Positions 26,196 through 34,655 of a DNA stretch of 64,000 bases are shown here, piece after piece. Each line of letters begins with the position of its first letter. Positions within the stretch are counted from its first letter, which is position 1. Where the stretch lies: contig NZ_DATMFT010000025.1 of assembly GCF_035556095.1 (NCBI RefSeq), forward strand, positions 124,001-188,000, read 5' to 3'. The DNA is from Parapedobacter sp035556095 (GTDB taxonomy: Bacteria > Bacteroidota > Bacteroidia > Sphingobacteriales > Sphingobacteriaceae). The notes below the pieces were generated by a model. That model was not told the DNA's origin. It saw only the letters and a program-made list of their open reading frames with translations, and did no database searches. Made by a program: the position numbers and the translations under genes.

Positions 26196-28151
26196 GCCTG
26201 CCGAAATCGAGTCAATCGGCAATGCCACCGAGATAAACGTACCCCTTTTCTTTCCAGAATCGACAGTCAGCTGGCCGCCCATCACCGATGCCCGCGACTG
26301 CATACTCTGCAATCCGATGCCGTTAGCGGCAACGTGCTGCGGGTCGAACCCCTTTCCGTCGTCCTCTACCGAAATGACCAGTGTATCGCCATGATTAATC
26401 AATTGCAGGGAGATTTCGGTAGCTGCCGCATGCCTGATCGCGTTGTTCAGGAGCTCCTGCACAATACGGTAGATGTTGACGCGAGCGGTCTCGGAGAATC
26501 CCAGCGTTACCGATTGGCGGTAAAACGAAATCTTGATGGCCGGATAGGCTGCTTTAAGGCTATTGACCAGTTCATCGATAGCAGGAATTAGACCGAGTTT
26601 ACTCAAGGTTTTTGGCATCAGGTTATGGGAAATAGAGCGGATTTCCTGCTGCGTCTTGTCAAGGTCGGCCATAATCTCCCTTACCTTCCGCTTTTCTTCG
26701 TGCAGCCGAAAGCGCTCCTCCAGAAGTGTCAGTTTCATTCGGAGGGCAGATAGCTGTACGCCACTACCATCATGAAGTTCCTGGGCTATCCGCTGCCGCT
26801 CACGCTCGATACCGGTCAGTAGCATCCGCATATCCCGCTCGCGCTGGTCGGCCAATTCCATAATCATCCGGTTGTTGTCTTCGTACAGCACCTTAAACCG
26901 GTACAGCATCAGCGAAAAGACGACCAATAATTCCCATAGCATTGCCCAGAACATCATATTCTGGGTATGGGTGGTAAAGATGAAGATGGGGTACAGGTCG
27001 GCCGACCGCAACTCCGTTCCGTTGTTGTACAACCCCAATTGGCGCAAGCTGGCCGTGAATATACTGACCGCGTGCAAGCTGAACCCAATTAGAAACCAAA
27101 TCGTTTCCGTTTTGTTGCGTGAATGTATCAGCAATACAGCCAAGATATACATCACAACCCCACCGGTGCAGGTAAATAACACCGTATTGGCGCTGATGGT
27201 TATACGGGAGACCGCAGTAGGTAACCATGGGTAGCTCAAGGTAATGGGAATAAAGACCGCTGCAAGGATGATCAGCCATCGAGCCACCCGGTCGACATGG
27301 GGAAGCAGCCTCCGTGTTGTGAAATAGCCCCTGAAGAACGACACTCCAGCAATGAGATAGCTATTCGTCAACACGAAATTCGCTATACGCTGCATGGCGG
27401 GGATATCTGGCCATAGGTTTTTGAAAGCGAGGCCTACATCGCTGTAAATATACAGGATACCAACCGATACATAAAGAAAGAACGTCCAATGGCGGCGTTG
27501 GCGGGTAATCCAAAGCACGATACCAAGGATGACCAGAAAGGTGGTGTTGAGGAAGAAAAAATAGTTGATGTATCGCGACTCGTAAAGGGCGTATTCCGTG
27601 CGTAACGGGGCATCCCAAAGAAATAGGTTGAAGTTGGTCGAATGCAGCAGCGGCTTAATATGGATGTAACACGTTACCGAACCGGGCCCCTGAAGCGATA
27701 AAGGGTACATCAGGTTTTGGTGCTGGACAATCCGGTGCGAAAACGGATATGCCGTGCCAGAAGAAAAGGTATCTACGACAACCACACCCTCTACGGTGAA
27801 AAAAGAAACCTCGTGGATATTGGGATTGACCAGCTCGATGACTAATGGTTTGGTCACGGAATCTGGGCTGGCCAGTTTGATTTTTATCCAGAAAGCACCA
27901 CGATGGATACCGAAATTGAAGCCCGGCTTCCCGTTAGGTTTGAATTGGTGGTCGTCCAATGCAAGGACATCCGAGATTTCCAGTTTACCGGAGTGATCGT
28001 GGTACACCAGGCTATGTTCACCCAGCGGCAGGTGGCTGATACTGTCTCCCACGAGCAGCGTTTGGGCCCGGACAGCCAGCGCGCATACCAACCAGAGAAA
28101 CACGATGGGCATAAAAAACCGGAGTAGCTTCACCAATTTTCTCGAAACCAT
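26190..28151 (-). CDS. 7TMR-DISM sensor histidine kinase (HisKA_3/HATPase)
   Basis: The start is set at 28151 because MVSRKLVKLLRFFMPIVF begins a clean signal peptide ending AVRAQ; the longer frame adds a poor N-terminus. Of 653 residues, about 35-170 form the extracellular 7TMR-DISMED2 jelly-roll, which in this class is thought to bind carbohydrate-like ligands. Residues about 195-425 contain seven transmembrane helices. The HisKA_3 dimerisation domain has phosphoacceptor H460 in RIAQELHDGSG. The ATPase domain has NNAIRHA, DDGKGFD and GIGLQSM. This kinase class partners NarL-type regulators such as the one encoded tail-to-tail with it. Confidence 0.93.
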   Translation of the reverse strand: MVSRKLVKLLRFFMPIVFLWLVCALAVRAQTLLVGDSISHLPLGEHSLVYHDHSGKLEISDVLALDDHQFKPNGKPGFNFGIHRGAFWIKIKLASPDSVTKPLVIELVNPNIHEVSFFTVEGVVVVDTFSSGTAYPFSHRIVQHQNLMYPLSLQGPGSVTCYIHIKPLLHSTNFNLFLWDAPLRTEYALYESRYINYFFFLNTTFLVILGIVLWITRQRRHWTFFLYVSVGILYIYSDVGLAFKNLWPDIPAMQRIANFVLTNSYLIAGVSFFRGYFTTRRLLPHVDRVARWLIILAAVFIPITLSYPWLPTAVSRITISANTVLFTCTGGVVMYILAVLLIHSRNKTETIWFLIGFSLHAVSIFTASLRQLGLYNNGTELRSADLYPIFIFTTHTQNMMFWAMLWELLVVFSLMLYRFKVLYEDNNRMIMELADQRERDMRMLLTGIERERQRIAQELHDGSGVQLSALRMKLTLLEERFRLHEEKRKVREIMADLDKTQQEIRSISHNLMPKTLSKLGLIPAIDELVNSLKAAYPAIKISFYRQSVTLGFSETARVNIYRIVQELLNNAIRHAAATEISLQLINHGDTLVISVEDDGKGFDPQHVAANGIGLQSMQSRASVMGGQLTVDSGKKRGTFISVALPIDSISAGS

Positions 28152-28208
28152 ATCCCAAGTTACGTTAATATCCTGGCAAAACCCTAATGTGCATGCCCAC
28201 ATCGAGCT

Positions 28209-28301
28209 AAAATACCCTATTCAGGTGAGTGGGAATCACCTGAATCGGTGATCGCCTCACCCGAAAGCATGATTGCAAAAAATCCCCAAATAGGGTGTTT
28301 T
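28209..28301. promoter_or_regulatory. Nested inverted repeats between divergent kinase and lipoprotein genes
   Basis: ATTCAGGTGA (28219-28228) and TCACCTGAAT (28236-28245) form a perfect 10-bp inverted repeat with a 7-bp spacer, a layout typical of dimeric regulator sites. An outer pair, AAAATACCCTATT (28209-28221) and AATAGGGTGTTTT (28289-28301), matches at 12 of 13 positions. The outer right arm overlaps the putative -33 element of the lipoprotein promoter. The neighbouring NarL-type regulator is the obvious candidate ligand, which is inference. Confidence 0.55.
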
Positions 28302-28328
28302 CCTGTATTCAATAGCTCCGTTACTTTG
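28298..28328 (+). promoter_or_regulatory. Putative promoter of the lipoprotein/OM-protein operon
   Basis: TTTT (28298-28301) and TTACTTTG (28321-28328) are 19 bp apart, each one base from the Bacteroidota -33 and -7 consensus. The -7 box ends 27 bp before the start codon at 28356. Overlap with an inverted-repeat arm suggests regulated expression. Confidence 0.45.
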
Positions 28329-28346
28329 TGTTATTCATCAAACAAC

Positions 28347-28351
28347 GGAGG
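28347..28351 (+). promoter_or_regulatory. Strong Shine-Dalgarno site deciding the lipoprotein start
   Basis: GGAGG lies 4 nt before the ATG at 28356. Bacteroidota rarely use Shine-Dalgarno sites, so this one is notable. It also rejects the upstream in-frame start at 28248. Confidence 0.6.
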
Positions 28352-28355
28352 AAAT

Positions 28356-29159
28356 ATGAAAACGATCATGGCAACCCTATCCCTCATCGGAAGCATTATG
28401 TTGATGTCTTGCAAGGACGATCTATTCGGTCCGGATCTGGAGAAAAATGACGATTTCCATACCCATCTCGCGGCTGAAGTACCCAACCCGGACGGTACCG
28501 GCAAAACTAAGGTGCCGGAGAGGGGCGAATCGTTGACTGTTGTAGCCAACAAGCCCATTACACTGAAAGTAGCAAACTCGTTCGAAGACGTAAGCCACGT
28601 CGAGTGGTCGATAAACGGAACGAAAATCGGCGAAGGGAACAACTTGGAGACGACACAGGACGAAATAGGTGTGCATCGGCTCTTGGCAACTTACCGGATT
28701 GGCAAAAAGCACTATAAAAGGGAGATCGACCTATATGTGTATGTCACCAAGCGGCTTTCTTTCCGTATCACTCCCGGTAGCGCTATTTGTGGGCAAGTGG
28801 CAATCGGCATCACCCAGCATCTCGAAAACGGCGCACAAATCGGGCCGGGCTATTCCAAAGCCTCGGTCCAGTCAATCTGTACCACGGGCGACCAGAAATC
28901 AGCAACGGTAGCCAACATTGAAGTCAACTTTTTCAGCGATAACCCGAAGCTGGAAATCGAGCTGATCGAACCACGGATGGTGAAGAGCGATGCTTCCAAC
29001 AGGTTTTGCTTCCTTATCTTTTTTTGCTTTGGCGGTACGCCGGATTCTCAGCTAGCGGCTGCCCAGCTATACGAAACGTATCGTTTTGAATCCGGTTCGT
29101 TGAAAGGGTTAAAAGAAGGCACCTATACAAACGGAACATGTGAATTGACAATCCATTAA
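28356..29159 (+). CDS. Lipoprotein with Ig/PKD-like domain, function unknown
   Basis: The protein has 267 residues from the start fixed by a strong ribosome-binding site. The lipobox is LMSC with Cys19 followed by KDDLFGPD. Residues about 50-130 look like an Ig/PKD-type beta-sandwich (LTVVANKPITLKV, then VEWSINGTKIGEG, then VHRLLATYRIGKKHYKREIDLYV). The C-terminal half is not recognised. It holds three cysteines, a hydrophobic FCFLIFFCFGGTP stretch near residue 215, and a terminal CELTIH. The gene is first in an operon with an outer-membrane-like protein and is divergent from the histidine kinase. A role in cell-envelope sensing or repair is a guess from that context only. Confidence 0.7.
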   Translation: MKTIMATLSLIGSIMLMSCKDDLFGPDLEKNDDFHTHLAAEVPNPDGTGKTKVPERGESLTVVANKPITLKVANSFEDVSHVEWSINGTKIGEGNNLETTQDEIGVHRLLATYRIGKKHYKREIDLYVYVTKRLSFRITPGSAICGQVAIGITQHLENGAQIGPGYSKASVQSICTTGDQKSATVANIEVNFFSDNPKLEIELIEPRMVKSDASNRFCFLIFFCFGGTPDSQLAAAQLYETYRFESGSLKGLKEGTYTNGTCELTIH

Positions 29160-29181
29160 GCGTTATCCAACAATCAAATTT

Positions 29182-29188
29182 AAGGAGG
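29182..29188 (+). promoter_or_regulatory. Strong Shine-Dalgarno site of the OM-protein gene
   Basis: AAGGAGG ends 5 nt before the ATG at 29194. It is the second strong site in this two-gene operon and stands out against the A-rich, SD-poor starts of most genes in the window. Confidence 0.6.
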
Positions 29189-29193
29189 AAATC

Positions 29194-29949
29194 ATGAAAA
29201 CATTCAGTTATTATAGCTACGTGTTGGCAGTAATGGTACTGTCTTCATCCTGCAGCAGGTATTATTACCAGCCCAATGCAGTAAATGCGCCAATGCTCAG
29301 CAAGAAGAACGATGCGAATGTAACGGCCTCGGCCGATTGGTCGTCCGAATCGGGAACTTTCAACCTGCAAGCCGCCTATTCGCCGGCAGACTACGTCGGT
29401 ATCATCGGCGGATGGTCCAATTACATTTATCAGGCACCTACGCCAGAACCCGAAAAGGGCGATGTAAACGCCCACGCACGGTTGTTGGAAATCGGTGCCG
29501 GCGGCTATTACCCGGTTTTCAATAATGGTCGGGGGTTAGCGCTCATCGCTGATACCTATGTGGGATATGGTGGTGGCGTATTGACAAGCGACGTCAACAT
29601 GGATTTTTCCCGCCTTTTCATACAGCCTGGGTTCAATCTCTCCACCCGTTATTTTGACGCCGGTATACAAACACGATTTGTAGGGATAAAATACAGGAAC
29701 TTCGACGACAACGGCCGTGGGGAAGATTATATCCGCCAGCAGGGCCTCGAACAGATTACCGATACGCGGCATTTTTTCTTTGAACCGGCGCTTACACTCC
29801 GTGGCGGCTATAAATTCGTTAAGCTGCAATTCCAGCTGGTTGCCACCGTTCCTATGGGGCAGATCGATTGGCATTACAATGAGACCCACGGTACTCTAGG
29901 GCTTTATTTTTCCATCGATGATCTATTGAATCACATCCGGAGCAGGTAA
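29194..29949 (+). CDS. Outer-membrane beta-barrel-like lipoprotein, function unknown
   Basis: The 251-residue protein has lipobox LSSSC with Cys20 and a tyrosine-rich start to the mature part (SRYYYQPN). From residue 40 it shows alternating amphipathic strands with turns rich in glycine and asparagine: VTASADWSSESGTFNLQAAYSPADYVGIIGGWSNY, then GYVGYGGGVLTSDV-like segments, then KLQFQLVATVPMGQIDWHYN. These are typical of small 8- to 12-strand outer-membrane barrels. The gene begins 34 bp after the Ig-like lipoprotein gene, also with a strong ribosome-binding site, so the two are cotranscribed. The operon ends at a shared bidirectional hairpin. No specific family is recognised. Confidence 0.7.
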   Translation: MKTFSYYSYVLAVMVLSSSCSRYYYQPNAVNAPMLSKKNDANVTASADWSSESGTFNLQAAYSPADYVGIIGGWSNYIYQAPTPEPEKGDVNAHARLLEIGAGGYYPVFNNGRGLALIADTYVGYGGGVLTSDVNMDFSRLFIQPGFNLSTRYFDAGIQTRFVGIKYRNFDDNGRGEDYIRQQGLEQITDTRHFFFEPALTLRGGYKFVKLQFQLVATVPMGQIDWHYNETHGTLGLYFSIDDLLNHIRSR

Positions 29950-29995
29950 AACCACCCCCGGCTTGCTTTCGTCAGAAATAATTGCAAAGAACGCC

Positions 29996-30024
29996 AAGGT
30001 ATCCGGCTCAGCGCCGGATACCTT
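29996..30024. terminator. Bidirectional terminator hairpin between convergent operons
   Basis: AAGGTATCCGGC (29996-30007) and GCCGGATACCTT (30013-30024) form a perfect 12-bp stem with a 5-nt loop. The stop codon of the minus-strand sulfatase (30008-30010) lies in the loop, so the hairpin overlaps the end of that gene. On the plus strand it is followed by a short T-run (CAAGCTTTT). The hairpin ends both the 29-kb plus-strand operon and the sulfatase PUL. Confidence 0.8.
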
Positions 30025-31570
30025 CAAGCTTTTGAGTCGCGATTTTTCTTAGCTCTCGGGCTTTGTTTGGGTACCTGTCGTACACATCATGTGACTCTGT
30101 GGGGTCGTTTTCAAGATCGTACAGCGCCCAAGCCCGGTCTTCTCGGTCTTTAATGAGCTTCCAATGGCCGGCGCGTACCGCAACATTGCCTTCGTGTTCC
30201 CAAAAAAAACTTCGCTCATCCGTGCTCCCCTGCTTTATTCCTTTCAATAAGGGTACCAAGCTTTTGCCGGGCAAATCACGGCTCTCGGATATGCCGGCCA
30301 GCTCCAATAAGGTAGGCATCAAGTCGATAATATGGCCTTCACTATTGATGAACTGCCCCATTTGTTTGATTCCTTGCGGCCAATACCAAACCGAGGGGGT
30401 CGCAATGCCACCCTCATGCATATATTTCTTGTACTTTCTAAACGGCGTATTCGAGGCGTATGCCCACGGAGTTTCATAAGCGGTGTACGAGCCAGGTTCG
30501 CCGATGCGCTTGGTTGTGTCGTTAAGCCCCCTCCGCGCAACGCCTTCGGCACAGGCACCGTTGTCCGAAAGGAACACAATGAGCGTATTATCCAACCCCC
30601 CTTTTTCTTCGAGTTGATGGACAAGCCTTCCGATGTTGTTATCCATAATTTCAATCATCGCAGCATAAACGGCCATTTTTCTAGCCCACTGCGTTTTGTC
30701 TGGGATCGAATCCCAAGCCGGAATGTCTTCGGGTCGGATTCCGGATGTGTAACGGTCGTCAATCACCCCTTTCGCCTTCATCTCTTCAAACCGCGATGCG
30801 CGTATCGCGTCCCAGCCGCGTAAATAACGCGCTTCATACTTTGCCACGATGGAATCGGGCGCATGCAGCGGCCAGTGTGGAGCGGTATAGGCAAGGTAAA
30901 GCAGAAACGGCCGATTTGCAGTGTGACTGTCGGCATAATGCTCGTTAACAAACGTGAGCGCGGTATCGGTAAACGCATCGGTCATATAAAACCCTGCTGA
31001 CGGCGGACTCCAAATGGCATCGTCCCGTACCATCACCCGTCTGCGCTTTTCGTCGACCAGCTCGTAGTAGCTACTGGCTCCGGAGATGAGTCCGAAATAC
31101 CGGTCAAAGCCCCGTTTCCGGGGCCAGTGTTGTGGCCGCTCGCCCACATGCCATTTTCCGGCCATGTAGGTACTGTATCCCGCTTCGCGAAGCACCTCGG
31201 CAATTGTCGGCCGGTCTGTGCGGAGAAATCCTTGGTACGGCCCGGTTGTGATGGGTTCATCGGCGTAGCTGACCATATGGCCCATGCCTGCATCGTGCGG
31301 ATACTGGCCCGTCAGTAACGAGGCGCGTGTGGGGCAGCACCTTCCGGCGTTGTAAAAGCTCCGGAAGCGCACTCCCGCAGCTGCAAGTTGATCGATGTTC
31401 GGTGTATGTATTTCGCCGCCGTAACAGCCGATATCCGAGTAGCCCATATCATCGGCGAGGATAATCACGATATTAGGGCGTTCCGCCGCGTTCTTTTCCT
31501 TTTGGGCATCACTTCGCATGGGATATCCTGCAAGGAGCAGTATTGCAAACAGAACAGTAGTCGTCTTCAT
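30008..31570 (-). CDS. Family S1 sulfatase (arylsulfatase A-like)
   Basis: The enzyme removes sulfate esters from the PUL glycan, probably in the periplasm. The 520-residue protein has a signal peptide ending SDAQ. Metal ligands D40/D41 are in VIILADDMGYSDIG. The formylglycine motif is C78-C-P-T-R with the trailing LLTGQYPH. KWHVGERP carries the conserved lysine and histidine, and LSDNGAC has the metal-binding DN pair. The GMGHMVSY and TDRPTIAEVLREAGY segments resemble subfamily S1_4 arylsulfatases. It is the last gene of the operon, and its stop codon lies in the loop of the shared terminator. The cysteine needs a sulfatase-maturating enzyme encoded outside this window. Confidence 0.94.
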   Translation of the reverse strand: MKTTTVLFAILLLAGYPMRSDAQKEKNAAERPNIVIILADDMGYSDIGCYGGEIHTPNIDQLAAAGVRFRSFYNAGRCCPTRASLLTGQYPHDAGMGHMVSYADEPITTGPYQGFLRTDRPTIAEVLREAGYSTYMAGKWHVGERPQHWPRKRGFDRYFGLISGASSYYELVDEKRRRVMVRDDAIWSPPSAGFYMTDAFTDTALTFVNEHYADSHTANRPFLLYLAYTAPHWPLHAPDSIVAKYEARYLRGWDAIRASRFEEMKAKGVIDDRYTSGIRPEDIPAWDSIPDKTQWARKMAVYAAMIEIMDNNIGRLVHQLEEKGGLDNTLIVFLSDNGACAEGVARRGLNDTTKRIGEPGSYTAYETPWAYASNTPFRKYKKYMHEGGIATPSVWYWPQGIKQMGQFINSEGHIIDLMPTLLELAGISESRDLPGKSLVPLLKGIKQGSTDERSFFWEHEGNVAVRAGHWKLIKDREDRAWALYDLENDPTESHDVYDRYPNKARELRKIATQKLEGIRR

Positions 31571-31575
31571 CGGTT

Positions 31576-33111
31576 TTAATGTGTTTTGTGCATTCCTTTT
31601 ATTTCGGCGAGTAGCACCTGTAACTCCTTTACCTTATCCGGAAACTGTTGGTAGTGGTTTGTGGTTTCCTGCGGGTCGTTTTCAAGGTTGTATAGCTGCC
31701 CGGAAGGTCCACCGGGAACTGCCTCTTCGTATTGAGGTTCGGAAAAGCCCCCGGATCCAAGGCCGTCTATCAGTTTCCACGGGCCTTTGCGGATGGCAAG
31801 ATAGCCATTTGAAGCCTGATGTATTACGGCACGTTGATCGGGAATGTCGGCTGTTTCCCCCTTCAATACGGGCAGGATACTGTAACTGTCGGGAGCAGCG
31901 TCTGCCGGCATTCCGGTCTGCAGGATGGCAGCACAGGTAGCCGAAAGGTTGGTTAACGTCGTCAACGCATCACTCGTTGTACCCGGCTTTACGGTAGCGG
32001 GCCAGCGCACGATAAACGGAATGCGGTGGCCGCCTTCCCAGGCATCGCCCTTCATTCCGCGATAGGGGCCGGTTGCGCGGTGATGAAAACGTTCGGCAAA
32101 TTGCGGCCGCCAGTAGGGACCGTTGTCACTGGTGAAAATCACCAGTGTATTTTGTGCCATGCCGAGGCTGTCAATTGCCCGCAGTACGCGACCTACGGCA
32201 TCGTCCACCATTTGTACGTAATCACCATAATCCCCGGCATCCGAGGCCCCGCGCTGGTCATTAGTAGGTAACCACGGGGTATGGGGCGCAGGAAGGGGAA
32301 GGTACAGAAAAAACGGTTGCGGCTGCTTTGCTTGCTGTTCGATGTGCTGCACCGCTTTGTCGGTAAACGTTGGTAGTACGCGGTCAAATTCAAAAGAAGG
32401 CGCCATTTTCCCCGCGCGCCAGAAGGCACCGGTGTATCCGGTATTGAGATCATTGCCCGGTGTGTGGGCGGTGGGAAGCTCGATCAGCGTATCTCGCTCA
32501 AGGTAACAGTAAGGCTCCATGTCGAGCGAGGCCGGGAGTATAAAGGAATAATCAAAACCCAAGCTCAACGGCCCTCCAGTCGGTGGTTTGGTAAAGTCGA
32601 TGTATTCGGGATTCATATCTTTCAAGAGCCCATATTCGTTCATTTCGGGATTGCTGGGATCAAGCACATCACGATGTGCTTCCTTGACCGCCCAATCCAA
32701 TCCCAGGTGCCATTTGCCGATGACGGCGGTGTGGTAGCCCTGTTGCTGGAGTAAAGTGCCTACCGTAAAACTGCCCTGTGGGATAAGAGTGCGGCCATAC
32801 CCCCGAAGCACGCCGACAGGCAAACGGCTTCTCCAGGCGTAAGTACCCGTCATAATCGCATAGCGGGTGGGTGTACAAACCGAGGTTGGGGCATGGGCAT
32901 CTGTAAAACGCATCCCATGCCGCGCTAGGTTGTCGATGTGGGGTGTGTTGATCCGGCCGTCGGGATTGTATATGCTTACATCACCGTAACCCATGTCGTC
33001 GGCAAGAATGTATACGATGTTGGGTTGTGCTTGCTGTGCCCTGATCGGTTGGACGCCGAGCACAAGCCCGATTACGCAACGAAGAATGTTCTTAAAAAGG
33101 AAGTTATTCAT
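31576..33111 (-). CDS. Family S1 sulfatase
   Basis: The 511-residue protein has a signal peptide ending PIRAQ. NIVYILADDMGYGDV supplies the metal-binding aspartates. The formylglycine motif is C79-T-P-T-R followed by YAIMTGTYAWR. KWHLGLDW and FTSDNGPYW supply further active-site residues. The AIMTGTYAW and LPVGVLRGYG segments resemble the arylsulfatase A/S1_15-type group, but the subfamily is not certain. It follows the next upstream sulfatase by 16 bp and precedes the last sulfatase by 5 bp, so all are on one transcript. It is likely periplasmic and active on one specific sulfated position of the PUL glycan. Confidence 0.93.
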   Translation of the reverse strand: MNNFLFKNILRCVIGLVLGVQPIRAQQAQPNIVYILADDMGYGDVSIYNPDGRINTPHIDNLARHGMRFTDAHAPTSVCTPTRYAIMTGTYAWRSRLPVGVLRGYGRTLIPQGSFTVGTLLQQQGYHTAVIGKWHLGLDWAVKEAHRDVLDPSNPEMNEYGLLKDMNPEYIDFTKPPTGGPLSLGFDYSFILPASLDMEPYCYLERDTLIELPTAHTPGNDLNTGYTGAFWRAGKMAPSFEFDRVLPTFTDKAVQHIEQQAKQPQPFFLYLPLPAPHTPWLPTNDQRGASDAGDYGDYVQMVDDAVGRVLRAIDSLGMAQNTLVIFTSDNGPYWRPQFAERFHHRATGPYRGMKGDAWEGGHRIPFIVRWPATVKPGTTSDALTTLTNLSATCAAILQTGMPADAAPDSYSILPVLKGETADIPDQRAVIHQASNGYLAIRKGPWKLIDGLGSGGFSEPQYEEAVPGGPSGQLYNLENDPQETTNHYQQFPDKVKELQVLLAEIKGMHKTH

Positions 33112-33127
33112 AAGAGCTATTCGTAAA

Positions 33128-34648
33128 TTAATTCAAATAATTGTAATGGCCTATAAACTGCGCGTATACATTTTCCGGAATCGAGAGGTGGTCGTCCGTC
33201 TGTTCCATATGTTTCCTGAGGCAAGCCAACAGATCGCCTATCCTGTATTCGTTTTCCCGTTGGAAAGCGAGGTTAATTTTTTCCTGTGGATCTTCGGTTA
33301 CATGGTATAGTTCAAGAAATACCTCATCACCAAACAGGTCAGCAATCAGTTTATATCCATCCTTCACAACTGCCCGCTGGAAATTACCCAAGGAGCCATT
33401 GCCGTCGTATTGCAGGAATATCGGTCGCCCCTCATCGGGTCGCTCGTTACGCACCAACGGGAGCAACGACTGCCCATCAAGGTTCCCAGGGATAGGCACA
33501 CCCGTATAATCTAATAACGTAGGCAACACGTCCACCAAGCTCACAGGCTTATCAATAGCTATACGGCCGACTGGAAAACCGTCCGGGAACCGGATATACA
33601 ACGGTACGCGCACGGACTCTTCATACATGCAGTTTTTCTGCCAGAGCGAATGGCTGCCAAGCATTTCGCCATGGTCGGCGGTGAAAACAATGATAGCTTG
33701 CTCGTAAAGGCCTTCTTCTTTCAGTGTTTGGACGATCCGGCCGACCTCGTCGTCCAGCAGCTTGACCAGTCCAAGGTATTTTGCCCAGGTGTCCAGCCAT
33801 TCGTCGCGGGTGTATCGGGTACCCAAAAATCCGGTGATGTTGTACAATTGCAAGGGAGATTGCCCGGGATACCACTGGCCGACATTGTCTGGCAAATCCA
33901 CCTGTTGGCTGGGGATTACTGAAAAATAGGGTTCAGGGATATGAAAAGGGGGATGCGGCGCCAGAAACATGCAGTTGAGCAGCAACGGCTTGGTTTTGTC
34001 GCGCTCCCGGATGGCCCGCTGTGCTTCGTTGCTGAAATAACGGTCTGTAAAATATCCGACGCCGGGGTCATAAGGTGCCGCAAACGGGGTTGAGTAATAT
34101 CGGGCGCCGGTATGGCGTCCGGATACCTGTTCAGGAACCAATGCTTTAAAAACGCGTCCTCCGGGTTTGTCCACGCCTTCCGATTTCATCCACTGCGCAT
34201 ACGTCTGCTGGGTAATCCATTTGGTTTTACTTTCGGGATCCTTTTCAAGCGGGTCTTCAGTAAAAAGGTGTTGCTTGCCCACATGCCAGCTGTCCCAACT
34301 CTCCTCCATCAGGGTATATAGGTTGGGAATGCCCGCACTTACATACCCGGAATGGGCATCTTGTGGCGCCCACGGATTAATCAGCGAATGCGTGCGGTTG
34401 GGGTACAGCCCGGTGAAGAAGGAGGCCCTCGAAGGTGCGCAGAGCGGCGATGCCGCATACGCGGTGGTAAATGTAACGCCTTCTTGCGCAAGAGCCGAAA
34501 TATTCGGTGTCATTTCGCCGATGACATCGGCCCGCAACTGGTCGGCCATGATGACGATGATCGGCGGGCGCTCTTTCTGTTGGCCGGATAACCGGGTAGC
34601 AAACAGCAGACACCCTAGGAGCAGAAAGCATATCAAACGGTACTTCAT
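33128..34648 (-). CDS. Family S1 sulfatase (iduronate-2-sulfatase-like layout)
   Basis: The 506-residue protein has a signal peptide ending LSGQQ. IIVIMADQLRADVIG replaces the usual DD with DQ, a variation seen in several choline- and iduronate-sulfatase-like families. The formylglycine motif is C70-A-P-S-R followed by ASFFTGLYPNR. TADHGEMLGSHSLWQK gives the metal-binding DH pair, with the MLG-H-x-LW-K signature of S1_7/S1_9-type enzymes. HVGKQH carries the lysine and histidine. This gene lies 7 bp downstream of one sulfatase and 16 bp upstream of the next. Its DQ/DH metal site differs from the other five, so it may act on a distinct sulfate position. Confidence 0.92.
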   Translation of the reverse strand: MKYRLICFLLLGCLLFATRLSGQQKERPPIIVIMADQLRADVIGEMTPNISALAQEGVTFTTAYAASPLCAPSRASFFTGLYPNRTHSLINPWAPQDAHSGYVSAGIPNLYTLMEESWDSWHVGKQHLFTEDPLEKDPESKTKWITQQTYAQWMKSEGVDKPGGRVFKALVPEQVSGRHTGARYYSTPFAAPYDPGVGYFTDRYFSNEAQRAIRERDKTKPLLLNCMFLAPHPPFHIPEPYFSVIPSQQVDLPDNVGQWYPGQSPLQLYNITGFLGTRYTRDEWLDTWAKYLGLVKLLDDEVGRIVQTLKEEGLYEQAIIVFTADHGEMLGSHSLWQKNCMYEESVRVPLYIRFPDGFPVGRIAIDKPVSLVDVLPTLLDYTGVPIPGNLDGQSLLPLVRNERPDEGRPIFLQYDGNGSLGNFQRAVVKDGYKLIADLFGDEVFLELYHVTEDPQEKINLAFQRENEYRIGDLLACLRKHMEQTDDHLSIPENVYAQFIGHYNYLN

Positions 34649-34655
34649 GGATTCG

